Positions 8,901 to 19,162 of a stretch of DNA of 64,000 nt are shown piece by piece. A program made the position numbers and the translations under genes. Source of the DNA: Mycobacterium spongiae (lineage in GTDB: Bacteria; Actinomycetota; Actinomycetes; Mycobacteriales; Mycobacteriaceae); the NCBI RefSeq assembly GCF_018278905.1, contig NZ_CP046600.1, positions 2,976,001-3,040,000 of the forward strand, given 5' to 3'. A model generated the notes under the pieces. It was not told the origin of the DNA, ran no database searches, and was given only the letters and a program-made list of their open reading frames with translations. Position 1 is the stretch's first letter. Each line of letters begins with the position of its first letter.

Positions 8901-11900
8901 TTACCGATACCGAAGTTCAACGGGCCGATACCGATCTGGTTGTCGCCGGTGATCGCGATCCCGATGTTGTTGCTGCCGGTGTTACCGAAGCCGATGTTGT
9001 AATCGCCGGTATTGCCGAAGCCAACGTTGTAGTCGCCGACGTTGCCGATCCCGATGTTGTTGATGGCCGCCGTCAGCCCCGGACCCGCGTTACCGAAGCC
9101 GAAGTTGAAGTCGCCGACGTTGCCGCTGCCGACGTTGCTGTTACCGATGTTGCCGAAGCCGACGTTGCCGCTACCGATGTTGGCGCTGCCGATGTTGACG
9201 TCGCCGATGTTCGCACCGCCGATGTTCAACTGGCCGACATCGGCAAGACCGATGTTGAAGATGGTCCCGGTCTCGCCGTGGAACAGCCCGGCCAGGTCGG
9301 TGCCGATGTTGAACAGACCCGACAGGTTGCCCGCCGTCGCCAGTCCCGCCGTGCTGGTGTTGTAGAACCCCGACACCGTGTTGCCCAGGTTGGCAAACCC
9401 CGATTGCAGCGAACCGAAGTTCTGCATGCCCGAGTTCCCGACCGCCGACAACGTGGAATTCCAAAAGCCTGAATTGCCACCGAAATTGCCGAACCCGGAC
9501 GCCGTACCCGTCCCGGAATTGAAGAAACCCGACGACGGGGTGCTGGTCGTGTTCCCGAACCCGGGCGCCGCCGGGATGTCGAGGAACACCACATTGATGG
9601 GTCCCAGACCGCTGCGGATAGAGATCGGGATCGTCGTCGAACCATCGCGGGCGCCGATGTTGGCATCTATCACCGGCAGCGTGCCGGTGAGCGCCGGAAT
9701 CGTGATCGGCCCGATTCTGGCGTTGGTAATAAGCAGGGAACTGAAGGAGATTTGCGGGATAGTGAAGCCGTTGAGGACGAGGGTGCCCAGGTCGGCGCTG
9801 ATCGGGATATTGACCGGGATTTCGATGTCGAAGTTCACCACCGGGAAGTCCGGGATGTTGAGGGCCACGTGCGTGCCCCACAAACCCTGGTAGTCGCCCC
9901 GCCAGAACATGCCGTTGCTGTAATTGCCCGCGTTGAACGCGCCGGTGTTGACCGTGCCGGAGTTGCCCAGGCCGGTGTTGTAGTCACCGGTGTTGAACCA
10001 GCCCGTGTTGTACTCGCCGGCGTTGAAGTCACCCGTGTTGGTGCTGCCCGTGTTGAAACTGCCGGTGTTGGCGACACCGGGGTTGGCCATACCGGTATTG
10101 GCCATACCGGTGTTGTAAGCGCCCGTGTTGTAACTGCCCACATTGGCCCAGCCCGTGTTGCCGGTGCCCGGGTTCCACAACCCCACATTGTCAATGCCCG
10201 AGTTCGCGATGCCCCAGTTGCCGGTACCGGAGTTGCCGATGCCGATATTTCCGGTGCCCGAGTTGAACAAGCCGACGTTGCCGGTGCCCGAGTTGAACAG
10301 GCCCATGTTGCCGGTACCGGTGTTCAACGCGCCGAACCCGACCTGCCCGGTGCCGGACAGCCCAATGCCGATGTTGTTGGTGCCGGTATTGGCAAACCCG
10401 ATGTTGTTGCTGCCGTCGTTCCCAAAGCCCTGGTTGAAGTCGCCCAGGTTTGCGAAACCGACGTTGTAGTCGCCCAGGTTGCTGGGGCCGAAGTTGTAGA
10501 TGCCCTGGTTTCCGGAGAAGACGTTGAAGCTGCCGATGTTGCCGCTGCCGATGTTGGAGTTGCCAACGTTGCCGGAGCCGATGTTGAAGTCGCCGAGGTT
10601 GCCACCGCCGATGTTTCCGACGCCGAGGTTCGCGATACCCGGGTTGAAGATCGGGTTGTTGTTGAGCAACCCGGCAATGTTGTCGCCGATGTTGCCGAAG
10701 CCCGAGATATCGGCCGGAGTGGTCAGGCCCGTATTGAGGAAGCCGGAGATGTTCTCGCCGAGGTTGGAAACTCCCGATAGCAAGTCGCCGACGTTCTGGT
10801 AGCCCGACACTCCCAAGCTGCCGGAGGCAAAGTTGAAGAAGCCCGAAATATTGCCGCCCGCGTTTCCAAAGCCCGATACGGTACCTGCACCTGAGTTGAA
10901 GAACCCCGATGACGGAGTTGTTGTCGAGTTCCCGAACCCCGGGGCCGGCGGTATGTCGACGATCGGGATCTGGATCGGGAGAAGTCCGCCGGTCCCGGCG
11001 ATATCCGTCAGCGGGCCCGGGCCGCTCCCGATGTTGAGGCTTATCGCAGGAAGGTTCAACGAGAGCTGCGGAAAAACAATGGAACTGACACTGACGGGTA
11101 TGAAGCCGAACAAGGTGACGTTGGTTGATGGCAGCGTCCAGGCGAGGACGGCAAAGGTGCCCAGTGTGCCGTTGATGGGGATATCGAGAAAGATCGGTAC
11201 AGCGAAGTCGACCGGAATGGCGGTGTCGGGGATGGATTCACTCACGCTGAACCCCCACAGGCCCTGGAAATCACCCCGCCACAGCAGGCCGTTGCTGAAG
11301 TTGCCAGCAATGAAGGCACCGGTGTTGACATCGCCGGAGTTCGCGAAACCGGTGTTGTAATTGCCGGTGTTCACGTAGCCCGTGTTGTAGTCACCCAGGT
11401 TGACGTCGCCGGTGTTGAAGCTGCCCGGGTTGAAGCTGCCAGAGTTGTAGTCGCCCGGGTTGGCGATGCCGGTGTTGCCGATGCCAGCATTGAAGAAACC
11501 GGTATTGATGTCGCCGGAGTTAAAAATGCCCGTGTTGAGGGCACCGGTGTTGCCGATGCCCCAGTTTCCGGTTCCCGAGTTGAACACGCCGACATTCCCG
11601 GTTCCCGAGTTGAACAAGCCGATGTTGTCGGTTCCCGAGTTGAACAAGCCGGTGTTGCCGATGCCCGAATTCAGGGCGCCGATCCCGACCTGACCGTCGC
11701 CGGTGAGCCCGATGCCAATGTTGTAATTGCCGGTGTTCGCCAGTCCCTGGTTGTAATTGCCGGAGTTGCCGAAGCCGAAATTGTAGTCGCCGGCATTACC
11801 GACGCCGAAATTGTAGGCGCCGAGGTTTGCCAGACCGGTGTTGTAGTCGCCGGAGTTTCCCGGGCCCACGTTGAATGCACCCTGGTTCCCCGAGAACACA

Positions 11901-14900
11901 TTGAAGCTGCCGATGTTGCCGGCGCCAAAGTTCGAGTTGCCGAGATTTCCGACGCCGATGTTGTGGTCGCCGATGTTCGCGAAGCCCAGGTTGAACTGGC
12001 CAATGTTTGCCAAGCCCACATTGAAGGTCGTTGTCCCGGTCACGCTGTCGGCGAAGACTCCCGCCATGTCGGCGCCGTAGTTGAAAGCGCCCGAGAGATT
12101 GGCCGGTATTGCGGTGCCCGTGTTGAAGAAGCCCGAGACGGTGTCGCCGAGGTTCGCCACGCCCGATAGCAGGTCGCCCAAGTTCTTGAAGCCCGAGGTT
12201 CCCGAGCTCGCGACGTTCTGGAAGCCCGAAATGTTGGCGCCGACATTGGAGATGCCCGACACGATGGTGCCGTCGTTGAAGAAGCCCGACGATCCGGTGG
12301 TGGTATTGAAAAAGCCTGTCTGCGCCGGGACGTCGAAGAGCGTCCAGTCGACGGGGCCGACGCGAGCGGCCGCCAGGATTGAGATCGCAGTGGTACCGCC
12401 TGGGTCACCGATGTTGAACGAAATCGCCGGACCGACAGCCGTGATTTGCGGGATTTCGAGTTTGCCGAAGTGGGCCGGACCGGCGGTGAGGTCCGTGATG
12501 GTGACGCCGGTGAAGACGGTGTTGGTGAAGCTGACGGTGATAGGGATATTGATCGGAATATCCACCCTCAGAGCCGCGGGAATTTCGGGAACGGTGATCG
12601 CGTAGCCGCCGCCCCAGAGGCCTTCTTCGCCGCCGCGCCAGGTGACGCCGTTGCTCATGTCGCCGGTGATGAAGAATCCGGTGGCGATATCGCCCTGGTT
12701 GGCGAAGCCGGTGCTGTAGTTGCCGGTGTTGTACCAGCCGGTGCTGTAGTCACCGCGGTTGGCGTGGCCGGTGTTGGTGGTGCCGCTGTTGTAGTTGCCG
12801 GTATTGAAGCTGCCCGTGTTGGCCATGCCGGTGTTGTACGAGCCGCTATTGAACAAGCCGGTGTTGGTGGTTCCGGTGTTGCCGATGCCGGTGTTGAGGG
12901 TTCCGGAGTTGCCGATGCCCCAGTTGCCGTCGCCGGAGTTGAAGAAACCGACATTGTTGGTGCCGGAGTTGAACATGCCGATGTTGCCGCTGCCCGAGTT
13001 GAACCCGCCAGCGAAATTGATGCCGACTTGGTTGTTGCCGGTCAGTCCGATGCCGATGTTGTTGTTGCCGGTGTTGGCGAACCCGATGTTGAAGTCGCCG
13101 TCGTTGCCGAAGCCCTGGTTGTAGCTGCCCAGGTTCCCCGAGCCGAGGTTGTAGCTGCCCAGGTTGCCGAAGCCCTGGTTGAAGTCGCCGACGTTTCCGG
13201 GGCCGATGTTGTAGCTGCCCTGGTTGCCGGACAAGACGTTGAAGTCGCCGAGGTTTCCGCTGCCGAGGTTGAAGCTGCCGACGTTGCCGCTGCCGACGTT
13301 CAGTTGGCCGAGGTTGGCCAGACCAGCGTTGAAGATCGTTCCGCTCGGGCTGTTGAATACGCCCGCTACGTCGGTGCCGATGTTGTAGAGGCCTGAGACA
13401 TTGGCCGCCGTGCCGAGTCCGGCTGTGCCGGTGTTGTAGAAGCCGGAGATAGTGTTGCCGAAGTTCGACACGCCGGTAAGCATCGAGCCGAAGTTCTGGA
13501 AACCGGAGTTTCCAGTCGCCCCCGTGAGACCGCTGTTCCACGTGCCCGAGCTCAGGGCGCCGACGTTCTGCAAGCCTGAGCTGCCGCCGGTGCCCGACTG
13601 TAAGAACCCCGACGAGGGCTTGGTGGTGGTATTGCCGAAGCCGGGGGCCGCGTCGATCTTGAGGAAGGTGATCGTGCGGCTCTCCAGGGCACCTTGAACA
13701 GTGATGGGCACGGTAGTCGCCGACCCGCCGATGGTGAGTGTCACCAGCGGTAGTTGGATAGAGGATGCGCTGAAATTCCCACCAGGTTCGGTGATCTGCA
13801 ATACCTGGCCGCCAAAGGGCATCATCTGGTCGACCGGGATGACTATCGATTGGTGGATGGGAATGTAGGGAGTCGTGATAGAGAGGTCGATCGAAATCTG
13901 GCCCTGGTTATCGCCGGAGACGAGGAAACCATTGTTGTTGTCACCGATGTTGAAGGCGCCGGTGTTGATGTTTCCAGGGTTGAAGTAGCCGGTGTTGGTG
14001 TCACCGGTGTTGAAGTCGCCGGAGTTGACGTTGCCCACGTTGTGGCTGCCGGTGTTGGTACTGCCCACATTGAAGGCGCCGCTGTTGTGGCTGCCGACGT
14101 TATAGAAGCCCGTGTTGAATGTTCCGGCATTACCGAAGCCGGTGTTGTACGTGCCCACGTTGTGGACGCCTGTGTTCGCCGTGCCCGGGTTCTCGAAACC
14201 CCAGTTTCCGGTGCCCGCATTGCCGATGCCGACGTTGCCTGTGCCTGAGTTGAACAAGCCGACGTTTCCGGTGCCCGAGTTGAACAAACCAAGGTTTTCA
14301 GTGCCCGAATTGAAGAGGCCGCTGTTGCCGATGCCGGAGTTCAGGGCGCCGAAACCGACTTGGCCATCGCCAGTCAGGCCGATGCCGAAATTGCCGTTGC
14401 CGGTATTCCCAAAACCGATATTGTTGAGACCGGTATTCGCAAATCCCTGGTTGTAATCGCCGGCGTTACCGAAGCCGACGTTGTAGTCGCCGGCGTTTCC
14501 GGAACCGTTGTTGTAGATACCCAGATTCCCGGAACCGAAGTTGAAGTCGCCCAGGTTTCCGGTACCGAAGTTGTACGTTCCGAGGTTGCCGAGCCCGAGA
14601 TTCTGGACGCCGAAGTTGCCCCAGCCGTAGTTGACGTCGCCGAAGTTCCCACTGCCAAAGTTACCGAGGCCGGAGTTACCAAGGCCGAAGTTTTGCATGC
14701 CGAAGTTGCCGAGGCCGACGTTCCCGTCGCCATCGTTTCCGCTGCCCACGTTGTTGATACCCACGTTGGCCAAGCCGAAGTTACTGGTACTTGGAGGGCC
14801 GCCAAAGAAGCCGGCGATATTGCTGCCGTTGTTGAAACCACCCGACATCAGCGCCGGCGCTGTAACGGCCAGGAAGCTCGTATTGAACACGCCCGAAACG

Positions 14901-16471
14901 GTGTTGCCGGAGTTGGCCAGACCGGATTGCAGCACGCCGCTGTTGCCGGTGCCCGAGTTGCCGATGAGCCCTTTGGACGTGTTGAAGAAGCCGGAATTGT
15001 TGGTACCGGAGTTGAAGAAGCCCGATTCACTGCCGTCGCCGCTGTTGAAGAAGCCCGAGGACGGGGCGGTAGTCGAGTTGAAGAAGCCGGGGCTGTCGCT
15101 GAAGAACAGGCCCTGGAAATCGCCCCTCCACAAAAAGCCGTTGCTGAAGTTGCCGCCGATGAAAGCGCCGGTGTTGACATTGCCGTAGTTTGCCAACCCG
15201 GTGTTGTAGTTGCCGCTATTGAAATAGCCGCTGTTGAAGTCCCCCAGGTTGAAGCCGCCGGTGTTGCCGCTGCCCGGGTTCCAGCTGCCCGTGTTGAAGT
15301 TGCCCGCGTTGGCGAAGCCCGAGTTGGCGATACCGGTGTTGAAGAAGCCGGTGTTGGCTTCGCCGGAGTTGCCGATGCCGGTGTTGTAGCTGTTGCCCGA
15401 GTTGAAGAGGCCCCAGTTGCCGGTTCCCGAGTTGCCGATCCCGACGTTGTCGGTGCCGGAGTTGAACAAGCCAACGTTCCCGGTGCCGGAGTTCAGTCCG
15501 CCGAACCCCGACAGACCGGCACCGGTGAGTCCGATCCCGATGTTGTTGTCGCCGGTATTGCCGAACCCGATGTTGCCACTGCCGGTGTTACCGAACCCGA
15601 TGTTGCCGCTGCCGGTGTTGCCGAAGCCGATGTTGTTCAAGGCCGCCGTCAACCCTGGGCCCGTGTTTCCGAACCCGAAGTTACTGCTGCCGATATTGCC
15701 GCTGCCGATGTTGCCGCTGCCGATATTCCCATGGCCGACATTGAGATTCCCGACGTTGCCACTACCGACGTTGCCGCCACCCAGGTTTGCCCAGCCCAGA
15801 TTGCGGAAGGCGTCAACGGCTACCGCTGGTGCGGCCGCGATGGCCGCACTCACTTCGGCTGTGGCTCTGCCGGCAAGGCTCGCCGCCGCGGCGCCAACCG
15901 CATGGGCAAGGCCGCCTGCCTGACCCGCCAGGGCAGCCGGACCCTGCAGCACTTGGCTAAACGGCGTCAACCCCGAAGCGGCCGCCGAAGCCCCAGCGCG
16001 GTAGCCGAACATCGCCGCCACATCCTGCGCCCACATCTGCTCATAGGCAGCCTCCGTCGCTGCGATCGTCGGGGCGTTCTGCCCCAGAGTGTTCGACAAC
16101 ACCAGCGAGACAAGTTGATTGCGGTTGGCAGCGATGATCCCCGGATGCACCGTCGAGGCGCGCGCCGCTTCGAACGCGGCAGCCACCAACCGGGTTTGGG
16201 TGGCCGCCTGCTCGGCCTGCGCCGCCGCCGACGTCAGCCACCGAACGTAGGGTGCCGCCGCACCCGCCATCGCCTCCGCCGCCGGACCCTGCCACGGCGA
16301 AGCGGCCAGTCCCGCGATCACCGATCCAAACGATGACGCGGCCGATCCCAGCTCGATGGCTAGCCCGTCCCACACTTGCGCCGCCGTCAACATGGGCCCC
16401 GGACCAGCCCCGACATACATTCGCGCGGAATTGATCTCCGGTGGTAGCACCGCAAAGTTCATGTTGTCCAT
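5981..16471 (-). CDS. Giant PPE-MPTR protein (3496 aa)
   Basis: Residues 1-180 form a PPE domain ([15 protein letters not shown] start; WxG motif W60-Q-G62). Almost all the rest is MPTR repeat of the N-x-G-x-G-N-x-G type, predicted to form a long beta-helix. The MPTR tract is interrupted by seven anchor segments (NG-aromatic-WRGDxQGL followed by PGFxNxTTxPSSGF), near nucleotides 15110, 13900, 12615, 11260, 9880, 8160 and 6690. Six of them enclose a roughly 110-130-residue beta-rich insert with motifs like VDIPINIPI; the first (15110) has no insert. ATG 16471 is preferred over the internal ATG at 16462 because GGGGAGGT lies at 16487-16494. The frame is intact over 10.5 kb. It is probably exported to the cell envelope by a type VII (ESX-5-like) system; its role is unknown. 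Confidence 0.95.
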   Translation of the reverse strand: MDNMNFAVLPPEINSARMYVGAGPGPMLTAAQVWDGLAIELGSAASSFGSVIAGLAASPWQGPAAEAMAGAAAPYVRWLTSAAAQAEQAATQTRLVAAAFEAARASTVHPGIIAANRNQLVSLVLSNTLGQNAPTIAATEAAYEQMWAQDVAAMFGYRAGASAAASGLTPFSQVLQGPAALAGQAGGLAHAVGAAAASLAGRATAEVSAAIAAAPAVAVDAFRNLGWANLGGGNVGSGNVGNLNVGHGNIGSGNIGSGNIGSSNFGFGNTGPGLTAALNNIGFGNTGSGNIGFGNTGSGNIGFGNTGDNNIGIGLTGAGLSGFGGLNSGTGNVGLFNSGTDNVGIGNSGTGNWGLFNSGNSYNTGIGNSGEANTGFFNTGIANSGFANAGNFNTGSWNPGSGNTGGFNLGDFNSGYFNSGNYNTGLANYGNVNTGAFIGGNFSNGFLWRGDFQGLFFSDSPGFFNSTTAPSSGFFNSGDGSESGFFNSGTNNSGFFNTSKGLIGNSGTGNSGVLQSGLANSGNTVSGVFNTSFLAVTAPALMSGGFNNGSNIAGFFGGPPSTSNFGLANVGINNVGSGNDGDGNVGLGNFGMQNFGLGNSGLGNFGSGNFGDVNYGWGNFGVQNLGLGNLGTYNFGTGNLGDFNFGSGNLGIYNNGSGNAGDYNVGFGNAGDYNQGFANTGLNNIGFGNTGNGNFGIGLTGDGQVGFGALNSGIGNSGLFNSGTENLGLFNSGTGNVGLFNSGTGNVGIGNAGTGNWGFENPGTANTGVHNVGTYNTGFGNAGTFNTGFYNVGSHNSGAFNVGSTNTGSHNVGNVNSGDFNTGDTNTGYFNPGNINTGAFNIGDNNNGFLVSGDNQGQISIDLSITTPYIPIHQSIVIPVDQMMPFGGQVLQITEPGGNFSASSIQLPLVTLTIGGSATTVPITVQGALESRTITFLKIDAAPGFGNTTTKPSSGFLQSGTGGSSGLQNVGALSSGTWNSGLTGATGNSGFQNFGSMLTGVSNFGNTISGFYNTGTAGLGTAANVSGLYNIGTDVAGVFNSPSGTIFNAGLANLGQLNVGSGNVGSFNLGSGNLGDFNVLSGNQGSYNIGPGNVGDFNQGFGNLGSYNLGSGNLGSYNQGFGNDGDFNIGFANTGNNNIGIGLTGNNQVGINFAGGFNSGSGNIGMFNSGTNNVGFFNSGDGNWGIGNSGTLNTGIGNTGTTNTGLFNSGSYNTGMANTGSFNTGNYNSGTTNTGHANRGDYSTGWYNTGNYSTGFANQGDIATGFFITGDMSNGVTWRGGEEGLWGGGYAITVPEIPAALRVDIPINIPITVSFTNTVFTGVTITDLTAGPAHFGKLEIPQITAVGPAISFNIGDPGGTTAISILAAARVGPVDWTLFDVPAQTGFFNTTTGSSGFFNDGTIVSGISNVGANISGFQNVASSGTSGFKNLGDLLSGVANLGDTVSGFFNTGTAIPANLSGAFNYGADMAGVFADSVTGTTTFNVGLANIGQFNLGFANIGDHNIGVGNLGNSNFGAGNIGSFNVFSGNQGAFNVGPGNSGDYNTGLANLGAYNFGVGNAGDYNFGFGNSGNYNQGLANTGNYNIGIGLTGDGQVGIGALNSGIGNTGLFNSGTDNIGLFNSGTGNVGVFNSGTGNWGIGNTGALNTGIFNSGDINTGFFNAGIGNTGIANPGDYNSGSFNPGSFNTGDVNLGDYNTGYVNTGNYNTGFANSGDVNTGAFIAGNFSNGLLWRGDFQGLWGFSVSESIPDTAIPVDFAVPIFLDIPINGTLGTFAVLAWTLPSTNVTLFGFIPVSVSSIVFPQLSLNLPAISLNIGSGPGPLTDIAGTGGLLPIQIPIVDIPPAPGFGNSTTTPSSGFFNSGAGTVSGFGNAGGNISGFFNFASGSLGVSGYQNVGDLLSGVSNLGENISGFLNTGLTTPADISGFGNIGDNIAGLLNNNPIFNPGIANLGVGNIGGGNLGDFNIGSGNVGNSNIGSGNIGSFNVFSGNQGIYNFGPSNLGDYNVGFANLGDFNQGFGNDGSNNIGFANTGTNNIGIGLSGTGQVGFGALNTGTGNMGLFNSGTGNVGLFNSGTGNIGIGNSGTGNWGIANSGIDNVGLWNPGTGNTGWANVGSYNTGAYNTGMANTGMANPGVANTGSFNTGSTNTGDFNAGEYNTGWFNTGDYNTGLGNSGTVNTGAFNAGNYSNGMFWRGDYQGLWGTHVALNIPDFPVVNFDIEIPVNIPISADLGTLVLNGFTIPQISFSSLLITNARIGPITIPALTGTLPVIDANIGARDGSTTIPISIRSGLGPINVVFLDIPAAPGFGNTTSTPSSGFFNSGTGTASGFGNFGGNSGFWNSTLSAVGNSGMQNFGSLQSGFANLGNTVSGFYNTSTAGLATAGNLSGLFNIGTDLAGLFHGETGTIFNIGLADVGQLNIGGANIGDVNIGSANIGSGNVGFGNIGNSNVGSGNVGDFNFGFGNAGPGLTAAINNIGIGNVGDYNVGFGNTGDYNIGFGNTGSNNIGIAITGDNQIGIGPLNFGIGNTGLFNLGDNNIGLSNAGNFNQGFANTGNNNIGLFNTGDNNVGIGLTGDGQSGFGSLSSGAGNIGLFNSGTGNTGFFNSGTGNTGIFNSGTGNIGIGNMATGGLGIALSGDNQIGIGGTNSGSFNIGLFNSGTGNVGIGNSGTGNWGIGNSGTGNTGIGNTGTWNSGLFNAGDFNTGFANPGDYNTGMFNIGDFNTGMANLGDYNTGHYNTGHYNTGIANAGDFGTGGYITGSQNNGFFWRADRQGLIWANYTIQAQPVPAFLTVDVPINIPITATITDISIDAFTIPAIDARATLSAPFINRFFPVINLLSARALVTVDPITIHGGDSSAPSITPITISFGTQPAVDIVIGGPNTAINVVGGAFGGPALVPLIDVVPQPGFFNATTGPSSGFLNWGIGNASGLQNFGNNSGFFNVATATIGNSGFQNFGSLQSGMANLGNTISGLFNTGTASPATISGLLNIGTNLAGWFQNGPDATTFSVGVANDGFWNLGSANIGANNVGSGNIGLGNFGNGNIGSSNVGSGNIGSFNFGGGNIGTGNFGFGNVGPSLTAAIQNVGFGNTGSFNIGFGNTGDNNIGFGNTGDGNIGIGLSGNALTGFGSLNTGSGNIGLFNSGTGNVGFFNSGTGNWGIGNSGEYNTGIGNTGSTNTGFFNSGMVNTGIANAGDFNTGLYNAGNTNTGSFNPGSYNSGDFNTGNYNTGYFNTGNSNTGIGNSGNVNTGFFISGNYSNGIFWRGDYQGLGGFEYQTTIPEIPWRYDIATDIDIPINGTINAITQDLITIDQIDIPIRLQFSICLLWIPFVGCVLPINFPGIPITTVELGPFTLGPLALNPETQIQFGFGQPMDLFDDGTIGPFSFGFGWQGSPGFLNTSTAPSSGFFNSGSGGASGFLNDAAGAVSGLGNVFTQTSGVFNAGGPGNSGFQNFGTLESGWLNLGNSISGIYNTSMLDLMTEALVSGVGNFGSRLSGFFNASN

Positions 16472-16840
16472 AACTGGAATCGGTGACCTCCCCCTGGACG
16501 GCGGCCCATGCGATCAGTCCCGACCCGGCCGCGTCTGCCGTAGCCTAGGAATGTATGGAGGTGGTCAGTCCTGCGATCCTCGTGATCCGTCGGACTGACC
16601 CCGGTTGGTTAGTCCAGGCCGTACAAGGCTCTTGAATTTTGCAGGGGTGTTTGGTATCCGGCCTTGAAGACCGTCGTTGTGGCCAGTCCCGTGCTTGAAG
16701 CCGATCACATCCCGGCTCAACTGAGCCGTGTCTACCCGCCGGCTTCTGGCGCCGGCAGCGGGCAAGCCTCACGTGCCCATGCGCGCGTCACGGATGCGAT
16801 CACGGGCTTCGGCGCTGATGGTCATCCGTGATAGCAAGGC
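16472..16840. other. Intergenic region between divergent PPE and MmgE/PrpD genes
   Basis: It must hold the promoters for the leftward giant PPE gene and the rightward MmgE/PrpD gene. The PPE ribosome-binding site is at 16487-16494. Short frames on both strands (for example a 66-codon one on the minus strand at 16565-16765) have no recognisable motif and no good ribosome-binding site. I see no clear palindrome or RNA gene. Confidence 0.5.
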
Positions 16841-18292
16841 GTGGTGACAACGCTCATTGAACGGCTTGCCGGCTGGGCCACCGACCTGGACCTCGGCGAC
16901 ATCCCCGATGACGTCCAGGAGCTGTGCGATGCCCAGCGACAATCGGTCCGGGCGGGGATCGCGGCATCGTCGGGCGATGCCGCCTATCGGAAGATCGCGT
17001 CGGCGATCGACGACTCACTCTATCGAGACGCGTGTGCGAGCATGGCCCTCGACTTCGACGACTACCTCTGCTTCGGGCATACCGGCCATTCGGCGGTGCT
17101 CGTCACACAGCACATCGGGGACGAGGCCGGCGCCAACGATCACGAGCGCCTCACCGCGCAAACCGTTGCGAACGAGATCGGCGCGCGCCTCGGCGGAGCC
17201 TGCCTGGTCGGGCCGCTCAACGGCCAGCTCTGGTCGTTCATCCATGCGGTAGGCGCTGCAGCCGCGGCCGCCAGGCTGCTCGGCTTGGACGCATCACGGG
17301 CGGCCCACGCACTGGCCATATCACTCACGAACGCGCCACGCCCCACAGTGCCCGGATTCATGGCGCCCGACACGAAGCTGCTCACAGCTGCCGAGCCGAT
17401 CCAGGCCGGCGTCCGCGCGGCACGGCTCGCCGCCGCCGGAGTCACAGGCCCGCTCGATGTGCTCGACCATCCCCAGGGATTCCTGGAAGGGTTCGCCTAC
17501 GTGCCACTGCGATCGATGCTCGGCGGGCTCGGCACCGGGTGGGCGACAAAGACACTGTGCATCAAGCCGTACCCCGGCTGCGCATACCTCGACACGACGC
17601 TGGACGCCCTGGCCGACATCGGTCCGCTGGACGCCACGGCAATCAAACGGGTCATCGTCCATGGCGGGGCACTGACTTGCGGCATGGACGAACTCTCCGC
17701 CAACTACGCCCACGACGACCCGTCGCCGGTAACCGTCACGTTCTCGATTCCGTGGAATGTGGCGATCATGCTCACCGCCGGACGCCTCACCGCGGCGGAG
17801 GTGAACCAGACCTGGCTCGCCACCCATCGCAGCGAACTCGAATCGCTCCGGCACCGTGTCGAGCTGCGTCACGACTGGGACGCCACGCTGCGTACGGCAC
17901 GCGCGTTCGCGCCACTGCTGCACCTCGCCGCGCTCGCTCGGGAAGCGGGCCCGAGAACGTGGCTGGGGGGCCTGCGCCGCGTCAGGCGCGAGCACCGAAG
18001 CGTGTCCCTCGACGTGGCTGGAGTCGCCAAGGTCGCGAAGCTGATCGCGACCGGCCGGGTTCCGATCGACCGTGGTCCATCACGACCCTGGGATCCGGAG
18101 GCACTCGAGAGCTTCAGGATGACGTTCCCCGCCCGAGTGGAAATCATCTTCGCGGACGGCCGGCGCGAGGAAGCCACCGCCGATATTCCCCAGGGCGCCG
18201 CCGGACATCCTCGAATCGGGCCGGCAGAAATTGCTGCCCAGAAGGCTCCCCAGAAGGCGAAAGGACCAGGACAAGATGCCCCCAACACCTGA
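16841..18292 (+). CDS. MmgE/PrpD family protein
   Basis: A 483-residue member of the MmgE/PrpD (2-methylcitrate dehydratase-like) fold. The N-terminal helical half shows the family segments FGHTGHSA and GARLGGACLVGPLNGQLW, and the middle has the conserved GFLEGFAYVPLRSMLGG...KPYPGCAYLDTTLDAL stretch. Known members dehydrate 2-methylcitrate or cis-trans isomerise or decarboxylate related acids, and many mycobacterial paralogues are uncharacterised. No prpC or prpB neighbour is present, so a propionate-cycle role is not supported by context. The start is GTG 16841 (a second GTG at 16844 is possible); neither has a strong ribosome-binding site. The membrane protein gene follows 45 bases downstream. 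Confidence 0.85.
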   Translation: MVTTLIERLAGWATDLDLGDIPDDVQELCDAQRQSVRAGIAASSGDAAYRKIASAIDDSLYRDACASMALDFDDYLCFGHTGHSAVLVTQHIGDEAGANDHERLTAQTVANEIGARLGGACLVGPLNGQLWSFIHAVGAAAAAARLLGLDASRAAHALAISLTNAPRPTVPGFMAPDTKLLTAAEPIQAGVRAARLAAAGVTGPLDVLDHPQGFLEGFAYVPLRSMLGGLGTGWATKTLCIKPYPGCAYLDTTLDALADIGPLDATAIKRVIVHGGALTCGMDELSANYAHDDPSPVTVTFSIPWNVAIMLTAGRLTAAEVNQTWLATHRSELESLRHRVELRHDWDATLRTARAFAPLLHLAALAREAGPRTWLGGLRRVRREHRSVSLDVAGVAKVAKLIATGRVPIDRGPSRPWDPEALESFRMTFPARVEIIFADGRREEATADIPQGAAGHPRIGPAEIAAQKAPQKAKGPGQDAPNT

Positions 18293-18337
18293 CCACGACT
18301 CCCGATCGCGTGTCTATCGGCGCCCAGCGTCCGATTC

Positions 18338-19102
18338 GTGGACGAAAAGCGCGCCATGGAACTGAAACTCGATCCTGAATGGCTTCACCACTGCCTGAAG
18401 CTGCTGGGGATCGGAGGATCGATTCTCATTCTGTGGAACGGGGTATGCGACCTGATCTACGGCTATTCCCCGACGCTGAGCGGAACGGAGTACTTCTCAC
18501 GTTCCGTCATTACTGTGGTCCTCACCGCAGGCGGGCATCCGCATTGGATGGTGATGCTCGCCCAAACAGCGGGATGGCTCTATCCGCTGTTCGCGCTCAC
18601 CTATTTTCACTGGTGGATCGGTATGCGCCGCGCGGGATTCTGGCTGGCTACGCTGCCCATTCTCCTCTTGGTCTACGCGGTGGTGATGATCGGCGGTATC
18701 CAGCATGCCGGATTTGCTTTCCTGAGCGTTTTGGAACAAGCCAAGGCCGTTGTGGGGAGTGGCGACCCCACATTCTTTGCGCTAGCGAACCGCTACATCA
18801 TTGAGCATTTCTTCATGGGCGATCTGACAGCCATTGTGGCCTTGAGCGCCGGCGCTTTCCTGCTCGCGGTCGGCATTATGAGCGGCAGGACGATCTATCC
18901 GCGCTGGTTCGTGATCGTGTCGCCGTTGGGCACCATGATCGTCACGATGATGGTGGCCGCTGCGCTGCCCGCACCCTATGCGGGCTACGTGCTCGCGCCC
19001 TTCGGTACGTGGATCATGCTCGTTCCGAACATCGCCGGCACCATCTGGTTGTGGAACCACCTGGATTCCCTAGCGGCGGATCTCGTCAGCGCGTCCGACT
19101 AG
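18338..19102 (+). CDS. Uncharacterised polytopic membrane protein
   Basis: A 254-residue protein with about six hydrophobic segments (near residues 20-40, 65-90, 95-120, 155-180, 190-215 and 225-245 of the longest form). No catalytic motif is obvious. The segment IGGIQHAGFAFLSVLEQ with its conserved-looking His suggests a family of small integral membrane proteins of unknown function. GTG 18338 starts the longest frame; ATG 18356 (MELKLDPEW) is an alternative that would shorten it by six residues. It lies 45 bases after the MmgE/PrpD gene and 60 bases before the ATPase gene on the same strand, so co-transcription is plausible. Confidence 0.75.
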   Translation: MDEKRAMELKLDPEWLHHCLKLLGIGGSILILWNGVCDLIYGYSPTLSGTEYFSRSVITVVLTAGGHPHWMVMLAQTAGWLYPLFALTYFHWWIGMRRAGFWLATLPILLLVYAVVMIGGIQHAGFAFLSVLEQAKAVVGSGDPTFFALANRYIIEHFFMGDLTAIVALSAGAFLLAVGIMSGRTIYPRWFVIVSPLGTMIVTMMVAAALPAPYAGYVLAPFGTWIMLVPNIAGTIWLWNHLDSLAADLVSASD

Positions 19103-19162
19103 AGCCACGCCGGCACGGATCGCCAGTTTGCGAACGCCATAGTTGCGCAGCATGATCGGGGA

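Noticed and set aside
6660..15500. CRISPR-like pattern of short regular repeats
   Set aside because: The repeats are coding MPTR units in one frame with no unique spacers of constant length and no cas genes.
6081..15923. Many long open frames antisense or out of frame with the giant PPE-MPTR gene (for example 6530-7906, 14360-16336)
   Set aside because: They come from the GC-rich repeat code read in other frames; the translations are low-complexity, lack ribosome-binding sites and disappear outside the repeats.
16924..18378. 484-codon frame inside the MmgE/PrpD gene
   Set aside because: Different frame of a clear MmgE/PrpD gene; translation is Arg/Pro-rich without motifs.
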